Positions 8,607-17,231 of a stretch of 64,000 bases of DNA are shown piece by piece. The first letter of the stretch is position 1. Each line of letters opens with the position of its first letter. Source of the stretch: Bacillus suaedaesalsae (lineage in GTDB: Bacteria > Bacillota > Bacilli > Bacillales > SA4); assembly GCF_016890225.1 (NCBI RefSeq), contig NZ_JAFELM010000016.1, positions 124,001 through 188,000 of the forward strand. The letters run 5' to 3'. Under the pieces are notes generated by a model. That model saw nothing but the letters and a program-made list of their open reading frames with translations, was not told the DNA's origin and searched no databases. Position numbers and translations under genes: made by a program.

Positions 8607-8765
8607 GTATTTCTTAAATCCCCCCTACAAACAGAGATATGCATAGGTTTAGTCCCTTAGTTTTAATTGAGTTTGTCTAGACTAGAATCACAGATTCGAG
8701 AAGTTAGAAATTTTGGTGTTGATGAAAATAAATTATAAGAACGAAGGATAGTATCTGAAAAGCTA

Positions 8766-8799
8766 AAAAAAAAGTTCGCAATTATTGCGAACTTTTTCA
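8766..8799. terminator. terminator after ykvI
   Basis: Stem AGTTCGCAAT / ATTGCGAACT with A and T runs on both sides, so it could work in both directions. Nothing gene-like is visible between the proS promoter and this point (8607-8765). Confidence 0.8.
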
Positions 8800-9819
8800 C
8801 GACCTCTTCACTGGCATTTTCTTAACCATTAAAGATAACAAAACAACACAACCAATGTAGCCAAAGAGAGGATATAAATATTTAATTAATGAATCAAAAC
8901 CAATTAAACTAACAAGATAACAAATGAACAAAATCCAGATAATGATAGATTTTTTTGGTGTAGAAGAACCAGAAAGCTTTCTAGAAATGCCATATACGTT
9001 TCCGATTAACGTTGTATAAATCTCCCCGTAAATAACGATAACAAATAGGATATGAAGAACTGTCCCAATTTGTTTAATAATCTCAGCCATTGGAATGCTG
9101 TACGCTGTCATATTCGGAATTGTAATGAGTGCTAAATGGCTAGTAATCAGAATGAGTGTTAAACCTAATCCGCCTAAAAAACCGCCCCATTTAATAATGG
9201 TCTCATTTTCGCTATCTCTACCTAGTGGCACAAGCACAGCTTGACCAAGCACAATGTTATAAGAAGCATATGCAAGCGCACTCATTAGCACTTTTGCGAA
9301 ATTCGGAGACTCTCCATAATAAACAGTTGATCCTGGGAAAGCCGCGATAATTACAATACTAAACAAAAGCATCATAGGAACAATAATAGAGTTTACAGCC
9401 AGAAGCCCTTTCATCCCTCTAATTACTGCTAAATAACAAAGAACAATCGTTAATAAGATTCCTAGTTGCGATGGTAACCCTAACTGTTCCCGAAAGACAG
9501 CACCTGTTCCAGAAAACATAACAGACGTAACCCCAAACAACATAATTAATAACACAGTATTGACGACTCTTCCGATTTTCTGGCCAAATAAATACTCATT
9601 AATTTCTTGATACGAATTGGCATTAATCCGTTTTGCCATTAGCATCGATTTTGTCCCAATCCAAATGAAAAAATAGCCACTTATTAAGATCCCGATGATT
9701 CCAATCATTCCATATTGAGAAAAAAATTGAACAACCTCTTTTCCAGTCGCAAAACCAGCTCCGACGATTGTCCCAATATATGTCGCTGCAACCTGTAAAA
9801 TGGCCTTTACGTTCCTCAT
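8797..9819 (-). CDS. ykvI: YkvI-like membrane protein (APC-fold transporter)
   Basis: The 340-residue protein has about ten hydrophobic helices. It opens with a discontinuous first helix (ATYIGTIVGAGFATGKEVVQFF) that looks like the substrate/sodium site of LeuT-fold carriers, and this opening is characteristic of YkvI-family proteins. It is likely an integral cytoplasmic membrane transporter; the substrate is unknown. It is monocistronic and faces away from zwf. Confidence 0.8.
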   Translation of the reverse strand: MRNVKAILQVAATYIGTIVGAGFATGKEVVQFFSQYGMIGIIGILISGYFFIWIGTKSMLMAKRINANSYQEINEYLFGQKIGRVVNTVLLIMLFGVTSVMFSGTGAVFREQLGLPSQLGILLTIVLCYLAVIRGMKGLLAVNSIIVPMMLLFSIVIIAAFPGSTVYYGESPNFAKVLMSALAYASYNIVLGQAVLVPLGRDSENETIIKWGGFLGGLGLTLILITSHLALITIPNMTAYSIPMAEIIKQIGTVLHILFVIVIYGEIYTTLIGNVYGISRKLSGSSTPKKSIIIWILFICYLVSLIGFDSLIKYLYPLFGYIGCVVLLSLMVKKMPVKRS

Positions 9820-10176
9820 CTACTCACCTTCATTATAAAATATTGTATTTGTTACACTATATGTATAAGCCCTCACGAAAAGACGAGCTTTTTTCATTTG
9901 TGAAATAAACAGCCGTTGAAGTAACCCTTAGTACTTATAATCAAAAATAAAATGGTAAATAAAACACACGATTTCTAGATAATGTGAGGATACAAATGTT
10001 CTTTTCAGTAGATATTTGTTACAATAATGAAGATTTGTTTCATCTATTATTTTTTGCTAATACTAAGAATTGCAGAGGCACCTCGCATAGCCTCAAGAGA
10101 AGCAAGGAATCCCCTTTTTTTCCAGGAGATATAAAACGCAGGGCTTACTCTGTAACTAGCCACTTGAAAAACTATA

Positions 10177-10390
10177 CTTTCTTATACAATGGCTCTGTTA
10201 AAGTACAGTGTTGAATTTTAACTATATGTTGATTGTAGTGGAAGGTGCGAGACTCCTGCGGGAGCAGCGGGTCAGGTGAGACCCCACAGGAGCATAGCTA
10301 CGAGGAGGCTCACCGCCCGCCCCGCGGAAAGCGAGTGCCTTCCACGGAAATCAACATTATTGTTTAACAGAGCCTATACAATAAGAAAGT
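10177..10390. repeat. Family B dispersed element, long copy B1
   Basis: The outer inverted arms are ACTTTCTTATACAATGGCTCTGTTAAA (10177-10203) and a matching TTTAACAGAGCC..ATAAGAAAGT (about 10363-10390). An inner pair is GTTGATT.. (about 10227) and ..AAATCAAC (about 10356). The core is very GC-rich for this genome: GGAAGGTGCGAGACTCCTGCGGG ... CCCCGCGGAAAGCGAGTGCCTTCC. The whole 9820-10439 stretch holds only this element. An ORF at 9984-10214 crosses the left arm and is not credible. Confidence 0.8.
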
Positions 10391-10439
10391 AAATAAGCAA
10401 GTTTACATATAGCATCCTATTAAAGTGAGGTCTAAGGCA

Positions 10440-11921
10440 TTGAACGTAGAAAATCCTAAATCACTAATTGTCATTTTTGGAGCAACAGGAGACTTAGCAA
10501 ATCGAAAACTGTTCCCATCCATTTATCGTTTATATTTGAATGGAAAACTTTCTGAGGAGTTTGGGGTTGTCGGTGTAGCAAGAAGACCAAATTCCAATGA
10601 GCAATTCCGTGAAAATGTTCGCGAGGCTCTACTTGAAGCAAAACTCGATGATTCAAAGATCGACCAATTTTGCGAGCACTTTTATTACCACCCTTTTGAC
10701 GTTACAAACCGTGAGTCGTATCTTGAATTAAAGCTATTATTAGAAAACCTGGATTCTACATATCATACTTTCGGAAATCGAATCTTCTATTTAGCAATGG
10801 CTCCTGAGTTTTTTGGAACGATTGCATCAAAGTTAAAATCTGAAGGATTAACAGATACAACTGGCTGGAAGCGATTAATGATTGAAAAGCCGTTTGGCAG
10901 GGATTTACCATCTGCGAAAGAGTTGAATAAACAAATTCGCGACGCATTTTCTGAGGATGAAATTTACCGAATTGACCACTATCTTGGCAAGGAAATGGTA
11001 CAAAATATTGAAGTAATCCGCTTTGCTAATGCACTTTTTGAACCGCTATGGAATAACCGCTATATCTCAAACATTCAAGTTACCTCTAGTGAAACTCTAG
11101 GTGTAGGCGAACGAGCAAGCTACTATGAAAAATCAGGTGCACTTCGTGATATGGTGCAAAATCATATGATTCAAATGGTCGCCCTGCTAGCGATGGAGCC
11201 ACCGAGTCGTTTAAATACTGAAGAAGTTCGTAGTGAAAAGGTGAAAGTATTACGTTCATTGCGAGCAATTTCCTTGGATGAAGTGGACCAATATTTTGTA
11301 AGAGGTCAATATGGTTCTGGCATCGTCGCTGACAAGGAAGTTATGGGCTACCGAGATGAAAACGGGACAGAGCCTGAATCGAATACAGAAACCTTTGTAG
11401 CTGGAAAGCTATTGATTGATAACTTCCGTTGGGCAGGTGTTCCATTTTACATCCGAACAGGAAAACGTATGGCTGTTAAATCAACGAAAATTGTTATCGA
11501 GTTTAAAGATATGCCGATGAATTTATACTTCCCTGAGGGAGAAGAAAGACGCCCGAACGTACTCGTTATTCACATCCAACCAGAGGAAGGGATTACGCTA
11601 CATATCAATGCGAAAAAATCAGGTCCCACCGGTGAAACAACACCTATTAAGATGGAATTTAGTAGTAAAAGCCAAAATAGTATTAATACGCCTGAAGCAT
11701 ATGAACGATTAATTTATGACTGCTTACGCGGTGATGCAACAAACTTTGCTCACTGGGATGAAGTTGGTTTGTCTTGGAAGTTTATTGATACAATTTCTGA
11801 GGCTTGGGCAACAAATAAAGCAAGTGACTTCCCGAATTACAAATCAGGCTCGCTCGGCCCAGAAAAAGCAGACAAGCTCCTGGAAAAGGACGGCTTCTAC
11901 TGGTGGCCGTTAAGCGAGTAA
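10440..11921 (+). CDS. zwf: glucose-6-phosphate 1-dehydrogenase
   Basis: It oxidises glucose 6-phosphate to 6-phosphogluconolactone with NADP+, the entry to the oxidative pentose phosphate pathway. The N-terminal nucleotide motif is FGATGDLANRK and the active-site motif is RIDHYLGKEMVQN. The length (493 aa) is normal. I choose TTG at 10440 as start because GTGAGGT at 10425-10431 is a properly spaced SD for it. The in-frame GTG at 10425 lies inside that SD and has none of its own. The next gene follows after 15 nt. gnd, the pathway's third enzyme, is convergent at 13.8-15.2 kb. Confidence 0.96.
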   Translation: MNVENPKSLIVIFGATGDLANRKLFPSIYRLYLNGKLSEEFGVVGVARRPNSNEQFRENVREALLEAKLDDSKIDQFCEHFYYHPFDVTNRESYLELKLLLENLDSTYHTFGNRIFYLAMAPEFFGTIASKLKSEGLTDTTGWKRLMIEKPFGRDLPSAKELNKQIRDAFSEDEIYRIDHYLGKEMVQNIEVIRFANALFEPLWNNRYISNIQVTSSETLGVGERASYYEKSGALRDMVQNHMIQMVALLAMEPPSRLNTEEVRSEKVKVLRSLRAISLDEVDQYFVRGQYGSGIVADKEVMGYRDENGTEPESNTETFVAGKLLIDNFRWAGVPFYIRTGKRMAVKSTKIVIEFKDMPMNLYFPEGEERRPNVLVIHIQPEEGITLHINAKKSGPTGETTPIKMEFSSKSQNSINTPEAYERLIYDCLRGDATNFAHWDEVGLSWKFIDTISEAWATNKASDFPNYKSGSLGPEKADKLLEKDGFYWWPLSE

Positions 11922-11936
11922 CTCGAGGTGAAATGA

Positions 11937-12557
11937 ATGAAAATTTACGATATAACAGCTCCCGTTTTTGTTGGAATGCCTGTTTATAAAAACAAACCCG
12001 AAAAGCAACCAACCTTTGATACCGTAACAAATGGACATGTAACCGAAACGAGAATATCACTTGATGTTCATTCTGGTACGCATATGGATGCTCCTCTTCA
12101 CATGATGAACGACGGTGCAACAATTGAAACGATAGATATCGAAAAAATTGTTGGTGCATCGAAGGTTTTGGACTTAACTCACGTTGAGGATGGAATTACT
12201 AAAAAGGACTTAGAAGCTCATGATATCCAAAAAGGTGATTTTCTCTTATTTAAGACGAAAAATTCCTTTGATGAAGAATTCAACTTTCAGTTTATCTACT
12301 TAAAAGAAGATGGAGCTCAGTATTTAGCTGAGTTAGAAGTACGAGGACTCGCGATTGATGCACTTGGGGTGGAACGTAGCCAAGAAGGACATCCCACTCA
12401 TAAAGCGCTGTTTTCAAAAGACATCGTGGTAATCGAGGGTGTACGTCTTAAGGATGTTCCAACTGGTAATTTCTTTATGGTAGCTGCTCCAATGAAGTTA
12501 ATTGGAACAGATGCCTCACCAACCCGTGTTTTATTGTTTGAAGATATGAATATATGA
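11937..12557 (+). CDS. cyclase family protein, kynurenine formamidase-like
   Basis: The 206-residue protein carries the metal-binding signature HSGTHMDAPLH near residues 48-58 and ends with the family's AAPMKLIGTDASPTRV. The family includes kynurenine formamidase (KynB) and related metal-dependent hydrolases. Tryptophan dioxygenase (kynA) lies at 56.2 kb on the other strand, so a kynurenine role is possible but the genes are not linked. It lies 15 nt after zwf with SD CGAGGTG and is probably co-transcribed with it. A family-A repeat begins 4 nt after its stop. Confidence 0.85.
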   Translation: MKIYDITAPVFVGMPVYKNKPEKQPTFDTVTNGHVTETRISLDVHSGTHMDAPLHMMNDGATIETIDIEKIVGASKVLDLTHVEDGITKKDLEAHDIQKGDFLLFKTKNSFDEEFNFQFIYLKEDGAQYLAELEVRGLAIDALGVERSQEGHPTHKALFSKDIVVIEGVRLKDVPTGNFFMVAAPMKLIGTDASPTRVLLFEDMNI

Positions 12558-12560
12558 TAA

Positions 12561-13161
12561 GAGGCTGGGACATAAGTATTTCAGCCAATGATAAACCCGA
12601 ACTATTAGGCAATATCTTTCACCTACTAGTTCGGGTCTTTATTTGTTGCTTTCAATAGATTCGTTTGATTTCGCATACTATTTTTACAGTAAAGAAAGTT
12701 TAAAATTTTTGAGTGTATCTTACATATATGTGTATTATTAATCCAGCTCCAGCGCCCAGCTCCTCGAGGTCAAATAACCCAGAGAGAAGAAAAGGGAAAA
12801 TGCACCCTTTTCTTCTCTCCGGAACATTTGCTTGTCGGGGCTAAACGGGGCGCTTGCGCCTTTTGTTCTAAACTAGTGGAATGGAGAGGAAGACACTCGA
12901 CTCCTGCGGGAAGTAGAGGAAAGGCTGAGACCCCGCAGGCGTAGCGAGGAGGTAGGTTTTTTCACGATAGTGAAAATAACCATCAGCTTCCTCCCCGCGG
13001 TATCCGGCGAGTGTCTGCAGCGCAATGGAACGAACTAGTTCTTCCACTTAACTTGATTAATAAATAACAAAGGGTACGAGTAAAGTATAATATTTAATAG
13101 GTAGAATAATTTAGATATTATTCGCCTTTCAGGATGATTTATTTAGTTATGTCCCTGCGTC
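12561..13161 (+). repeat. Family A dispersed element, copy A2 (full, 601 bp)
   Basis: The left end GAGGCTGGGACATAA (12561-12575) and right end TTATGTCCCTGCGTC (13147-13161) are inverted copies. A terminator-like hairpin (AACCCGAACTATTAGG .. CCTACTAGTTCGGGTC) occupies about 12597-12640. A GC-rich family-B core spans about 12885-13025. A tandem of small hairpins around CCCAGAGAGAAGAAAAGGG...CCCTTTTCTTCTCTCC lies at about 12779-12821. No gene is visible in 12558-13171. Confidence 0.85.
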
Positions 13162-13171
13162 TTTTCGCTAT

Positions 13172-13600
13172 CTATACTCGGTAAAATTCAATATTAACTA
13201 ATGATGCTACTAGTAATTTTATATAAGACTTATTAATGATTCCATGAGGATAAACATCTTCTTCTATCATTTTGCTCATATAAATTTCATATAGAGCAAT
13301 TCCCTCTTTGTCTTCCCATATTTCTTCGAATAACTCAATTTGAATTCCACATTTCCTTAAAATTAAGTTTCTTAACTTATACAATTGGGAATATAATAAT
13401 GTCTCAATCTCTGAACTCACATTAATCAAGGCTTCATTATCGGAATGATGAATTCTAGCAGCCATGTTATCATTCAATACCTTACTTTCTATAGATAATG
13501 TAATGTAATTTTGAAGAAGATCCACGAGACTATCATCCTGTAAAAGTGCCTTTATCTTTTGTTTTCTCTCTTCTAGCGTTAATTCTATCATCCTGTCCAC
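13172..13600 (-). CDS. hypothetical 142-residue protein
   Basis: No family is recognised. The start is GTG at 13600, with GAGGAG 9 nt upstream; an internal ATG at 13591 is the alternative. The product is acidic and helical, with several EE/KK heptad-like stretches (LTLEERKQKIKALLQDDSL, ETLLYSQLYKLRNLILRKCGI). It has no signal peptide or TM. The tail contains one conserved-looking EIYMSKMIEEDVYPHG. It abuts the right end of repeat A2 (11 nt). Regulation is not visible. Confidence 0.65.
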   Translation of the reverse strand: MDRMIELTLEERKQKIKALLQDDSLVDLLQNYITLSIESKVLNDNMAARIHHSDNEALINVSSEIETLLYSQLYKLRNLILRKCGIQIELFEEIWEDKEGIALYEIYMSKMIEEDVYPHGIINKSYIKLLVASLVNIEFYRV

Positions 13601-13757
13601 CTACCTATTCTCCTCATATATGTTCATTATGTCCAAATCTAGCAAAGGATAATACACTTCTATGAATTCTTTCAGCACTATTACACTAGTAAACCAATAG
13701 ATGCTTTTTCGGTAGTTAAAGTACAAGTTAAGCAACACCCTTGTCTTAAAATTAACA

Positions 13758-13790
13758 TAAAAAACCCCGCTTCTTTTTCGAAACGGGGAT
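13758..13790 (-). terminator. gnd terminator
   Basis: On the minus strand CCCCG..CGGGG encloses a 14-nt loop, then TTTTTTATG follows, immediately after the gnd stop. Confidence 0.8.
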
Positions 13791-13798
13791 TACAGTTA

Positions 13799-15211
13799 TT
13801 ACTTTTCCATCCAATTCGTATGGTATGTTCCTTCTTTATCCACACGTTGGTACGTATGGGCACCAAAGTAGTCGCGTTGTGCTTGTAATAAGTTTGCAGG
13901 TAATGTTTCTGTACGATAGCTATCGAAATAGCTAATTGCACTTGAGAAACATGGTACTGGAATACCGTTTTGAACTGCAACTGCTACAACCTCACGCATT
14001 GCAGATTGGTAATTCTCAACAATGTCTTGGAAGTATGGATCAAGCAGTAGGTTTGCTAGACCCGGATCGCGATCATAGGCTTCCTTAATTTTTTGAAGGA
14101 ATTGTGCACGTATAATACATCCACCTCGGAAAATCATGGCGATTTCACCATAGTTCAAATTCCAATCATACTCTTCTGACGCTGCACGCATTTGAGCGAA
14201 ACCTTGTGCATATGAGCAAATTTTACTTGCATATAAAGCTCGACGCACAGACTCAACAAATTGCTTTTTGTCTCCAACGAACTCTTTCTTTTCAGGACCT
14301 TTTAAAATCTTACTAGCTTTTACACGCTCATCTTTTAAAGCAGAGATGAAGCGAGCAAACACAGATTCTGTAACAATTGGAAGTGGTACGCCTAGATCAA
14401 GTGCACTTTGGCTTGTCCATTTACCTGTACCTTTTTGTCCTGCTTTATCCAAAATCACATCAACCATAGGTTTTCCTGTTTCTTCATCAACCTTCGTGAA
14501 AATGTCTGCCGTGATTTCAATTAAATAGCTATCTAATTCTCCCTTATTCCATTCAGAGAAAATTTCATGAAGTTCTTCCGCAGATACACCAGCAATGTTC
14601 TTTAACAAGAAGTATGCCTCACTAATTAATTGCATATCACCATATTCAATACCGTTATGTACCATCTTCACATAGTGACCTGCTCCATCTGGACCGATAT
14701 ATGTGCAACAAGCATCACCATCAACCTTAGCTGAAATATCTTTTAAGATCGGTTCCACTAATGCATACGCTTCACGTTGACCACCAGGCATGATTGACGG
14801 GCCGTTAAGTGCACCTTCTTCTCCACCAGATACACCTGTTCCAACAAAGCGAATGCCTTTTTCGGCAAGCTCTTTATTTCTTCTCATCGTATCAGGGAAA
14901 TACGCATTCCCACCATCGATAATAATATCTCCTTCATCTAATAATGGCACTAGTTGCTCAATCGTCGCATCTGTTGGTTGACCCGCTTGTACCATTAGTA
15001 GCATTCGACGAGGAGTTTCTAATGAATCTACAAACTCTTCCATTGTATATGTAGGTTTTAAGTTCTTTCCTGGGTTTTCTTGCAGCATACTATCTGTTTT
15101 CTCTCTTGAACGGTTATATACAGATACTGAGTAGCCTCTGCTCTCAATATTAAGTGCTAAGTTTTTACCCATTACTGCTAATCCAATTACACCGATTTGT
15201 TGTTTTGACAT
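13799..15211 (-). CDS. gnd: 6-phosphogluconate dehydrogenase, decarboxylating
   Basis: It converts 6-phosphogluconate to ribulose 5-phosphate and CO2 with NADP+. The N-terminal Rossmann motif is [13 protein letters not shown] with NRS after the second strand, which suits NADP. The substrate/catalytic block is [19 protein letters not shown] and [13 protein letters not shown]. The C-terminus is [18 protein letters not shown]. The length (470 aa) is that of the GndA type. It is convergent to zwf, with repeat A2 and one small gene between. ORFs antisense to it are shadows. Confidence 0.96.
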   Translation of the reverse strand: MSKQQIGVIGLAVMGKNLALNIESRGYSVSVYNRSREKTDSMLQENPGKNLKPTYTMEEFVDSLETPRRMLLMVQAGQPTDATIEQLVPLLDEGDIIIDGGNAYFPDTMRRNKELAEKGIRFVGTGVSGGEEGALNGPSIMPGGQREAYALVEPILKDISAKVDGDACCTYIGPDGAGHYVKMVHNGIEYGDMQLISEAYFLLKNIAGVSAEELHEIFSEWNKGELDSYLIEITADIFTKVDEETGKPMVDVILDKAGQKGTGKWTSQSALDLGVPLPIVTESVFARFISALKDERVKASKILKGPEKKEFVGDKKQFVESVRRALYASKICSYAQGFAQMRAASEEYDWNLNYGEIAMIFRGGCIIRAQFLQKIKEAYDRDPGLANLLLDPYFQDIVENYQSAMREVVAVAVQNGIPVPCFSSAISYFDSYRTETLPANLLQAQRDYFGAHTYQRVDKEGTYHTNWMEK

Positions 15212-15362
15212 GTCAAACGCCCTTTCCGTTTCCTGCTTACAATACTAGTAGAAAATAACATATTGCCTTGACAAGAATCAAGTTGTCACTTCTTTTTATT
15301 ATACCTGTATTACGGCATAAAACCTAAGTTTCGACCTATAACTTGAGTACTTTCCTATTAAT

Positions 15363-15761
15363 TTATTTTAAAAAACGTTTTCTTAATTCTGGAGTTGGCA
15401 ACACACACTGCTCTTGTTTACCAAACCATTTGTAGCGATTGCGAGAGACCCATGAGTATAGCTTATCTCGCAGCTTTCTTGGGATGATATAGAACACTGT
15501 ACATAAGGTGAAAATGCCGCCTAATTCTCTGCATATTGCTAACGCAGCATCTGACTTTTCATATGCCCTTTGATTTGAAACATATATGAAGCTATTGAGC
15601 TGATCAGTTGGAAAGCCAAACTCAGATAATACCTTTTGACCTGATTCAGATTGAAGTGACGCAAATGTTAGTTTTTCTTTTTTATCGTGTTTGATCAAAA
15701 ATTGGACGGCACCATTACACAAATTGCAGACACCATCAAATAAAACTAAAGGATGGTTCAT
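15363..15761 (-). CDS. yuxK: DCC-family thiol-disulfide oxidoreductase (YuxK-like)
   Basis: The 132-residue protein begins MNHPLVLFDGVCNLCNGAV, with the family-defining D-x-x-C-x-x-C motif near residues 9-15. The family (DUF393/DCC) has a thioredoxin-like fold and is presumed to act on disulfides in the cytoplasm, but its substrates are not known. The length is typical. It is a single gene divergent from ampS. Confidence 0.88.
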   Translation of the reverse strand: MNHPLVLFDGVCNLCNGAVQFLIKHDKKEKLTFASLQSESGQKVLSEFGFPTDQLNSFIYVSNQRAYEKSDAALAICRELGGIFTLCTVFYIIPRKLRDKLYSWVSRNRYKWFGKQEQCVLPTPELRKRFLK

Positions 15762-15888
15762 TGTTAATCAACCCTTTCCCCTTCTTATATTCAGTATAGT
15801 GCAAACAACTGATGCTTTCTATATTCTAGTTTCCTTTTAGTAGAATATCTTCTAGAATAAGTTGTATAACGTTGAAAAGGAGAAACTC

Positions 15889-17121
15889 ATGACAAACTTT
15901 ACTGAAAATCTCAAGAAGTATGCAGAAGTTACAGTTAAAATCGGATTGAATATTCAAAAGGGGCAAACGTTATTAGTAGCAGCTCCTCTAGTTGCAGTAG
16001 ATTATGTAAGAGCTGTTGCAACCGCTGCGTACAGTGCTGGTGCAAAAAATGTGCATGTAGAGTGGAACGATGAAGAATTAACTCGCATTAAATACGAGCA
16101 AGCACCTGATGAAGCTTTTTCAGAGTTTCCTGTATGGAAAGCAAAAGGCTATGAAGAAATGGCAAAGGAAGGTTGTGCGTATTTAGCAATCTACGCATCA
16201 AATCCTGATCTGTTAAAAGGGATTAATCCTGACAGAATCTCAACAGCGAATAAAACAATGGCTCAGCATATGAAGGAATTTAGAAACATAACTCAATCCA
16301 GTCAAATTAGCTGGTGTGTTGTATCTGTCCCAACTAAGGAATGGGCGGCAAAGGTATTTCCTAAAGTTTCTCAAGAAGACCAAGTTGATGCTTTATGGGA
16401 AGCAATTTTTACATGTACTCGCGCGAATTTAGATAATCCTGTTAAGGCATGGGAAGAGCATAGCTCAAATCTATTAAGTCGTGTTCAGTATTTAAATGAA
16501 AAGAAATACAAGAAGCTCCATTATCGTGCACCAGGTACGGATTTGACAATTGAACTACCTGAAAAGCATGTGTGGGTTGGCGGTGGAGGTAAAAATGCAA
16601 AAGGAATCTCCTTTACACCAAACATTCCAACAGAAGAAGTGTTCACAACACCTAAAAAAGACGGAGTAAACGGTATTGTCACTAGTACTATGCCACTAAT
16701 TTATTCTGGTAATGTTATTAATGGTTTTTCATTAACATTTAAAGAAGGTAAGATTGTAGAAATTTCAGCAGAAGAAGGCTATGAAACATTAAAGCGATTA
16801 ATTGAAACAGATGAAGGAGCAAGTTTCTTAGGAGAAGTAGCTCTTGTCCCTCATTCCTCTCCTATTGCTCAATCAAATACGATTTTCTATAACACACTAT
16901 TTGATGAAAACGCATCCAACCATCTTGCAATTGGTTCTGCTTATCCAATATGTATGGAAAACGGTACAAGTATGAGTCAAGAAGAGCTAAGTCAAAATGG
17001 GTCAAACACTAGCTTAGTACATGTAGATTTTATGATCGGTTCTGCACAAATGGATATTGACGCTATTACTGCAGATGGAGAAATAGAACCACTATTCCGA
17101 AACGGAAGCTGGGTGAAGTAA
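15889..17121 (+). CDS. ampS: aminopeptidase, M29 family (AmpS)
   Basis: The 410-residue metallo-aminopeptidase removes N-terminal residues from peptides in the cytoplasm. The family's conserved features are seen: GQTLLVAAPL, VEWNDEE, the LHYRAPGTDLTIELP segment, and the C-terminal DFMIGSAQMDI with several His/Glu/Asp ligands before it. I take the ATG at 15889 because AAAGGAG precedes it by 6 nt. An in-frame reading from 15862 has no SD. The length then equals that of known AmpS proteins. Confidence 0.93.
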   Translation: MTNFTENLKKYAEVTVKIGLNIQKGQTLLVAAPLVAVDYVRAVATAAYSAGAKNVHVEWNDEELTRIKYEQAPDEAFSEFPVWKAKGYEEMAKEGCAYLAIYASNPDLLKGINPDRISTANKTMAQHMKEFRNITQSSQISWCVVSVPTKEWAAKVFPKVSQEDQVDALWEAIFTCTRANLDNPVKAWEEHSSNLLSRVQYLNEKKYKKLHYRAPGTDLTIELPEKHVWVGGGGKNAKGISFTPNIPTEEVFTTPKKDGVNGIVTSTMPLIYSGNVINGFSLTFKEGKIVEISAEEGYETLKRLIETDEGASFLGEVALVPHSSPIAQSNTIFYNTLFDENASNHLAIGSAYPICMENGTSMSQEELSQNGSNTSLVHVDFMIGSAQMDIDAITADGEIEPLFRNGSWVK

Positions 17122-17154
17122 GCACTAAGGGGAATTCCCTAGTGCCTTTTTTTT
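17122..17154 (+). terminator. ampS terminator
   Basis: Stem GCACTAAGGGG / CCCTAGTGC followed by eight T. Confidence 0.88.
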
Positions 17155-17231
17155 CCAATTGTGTTATGCTTTTATAAAAAAGGGTCGTTCACATCTGTTT
17201 TGTGAAAATGACCTAGCTTTGGGGGAGTATT

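Noticed and set aside
9984-10214. A 76-codon plus-strand frame before zwf
   Set aside because: It runs into the left arm of repeat B1, has no clear SD, and its codon use is not gene-like.
12561-13161. An insertion sequence with transposase
   Set aside because: No reading frame in any copy resembles a transposase, and target-site duplications cannot be shown. It is non-autonomous at most.
13681-13980. A 99-codon frame overlapping the gnd 3' end
   Set aside because: It overlaps the gnd coding end in another frame and crosses the gnd terminator.
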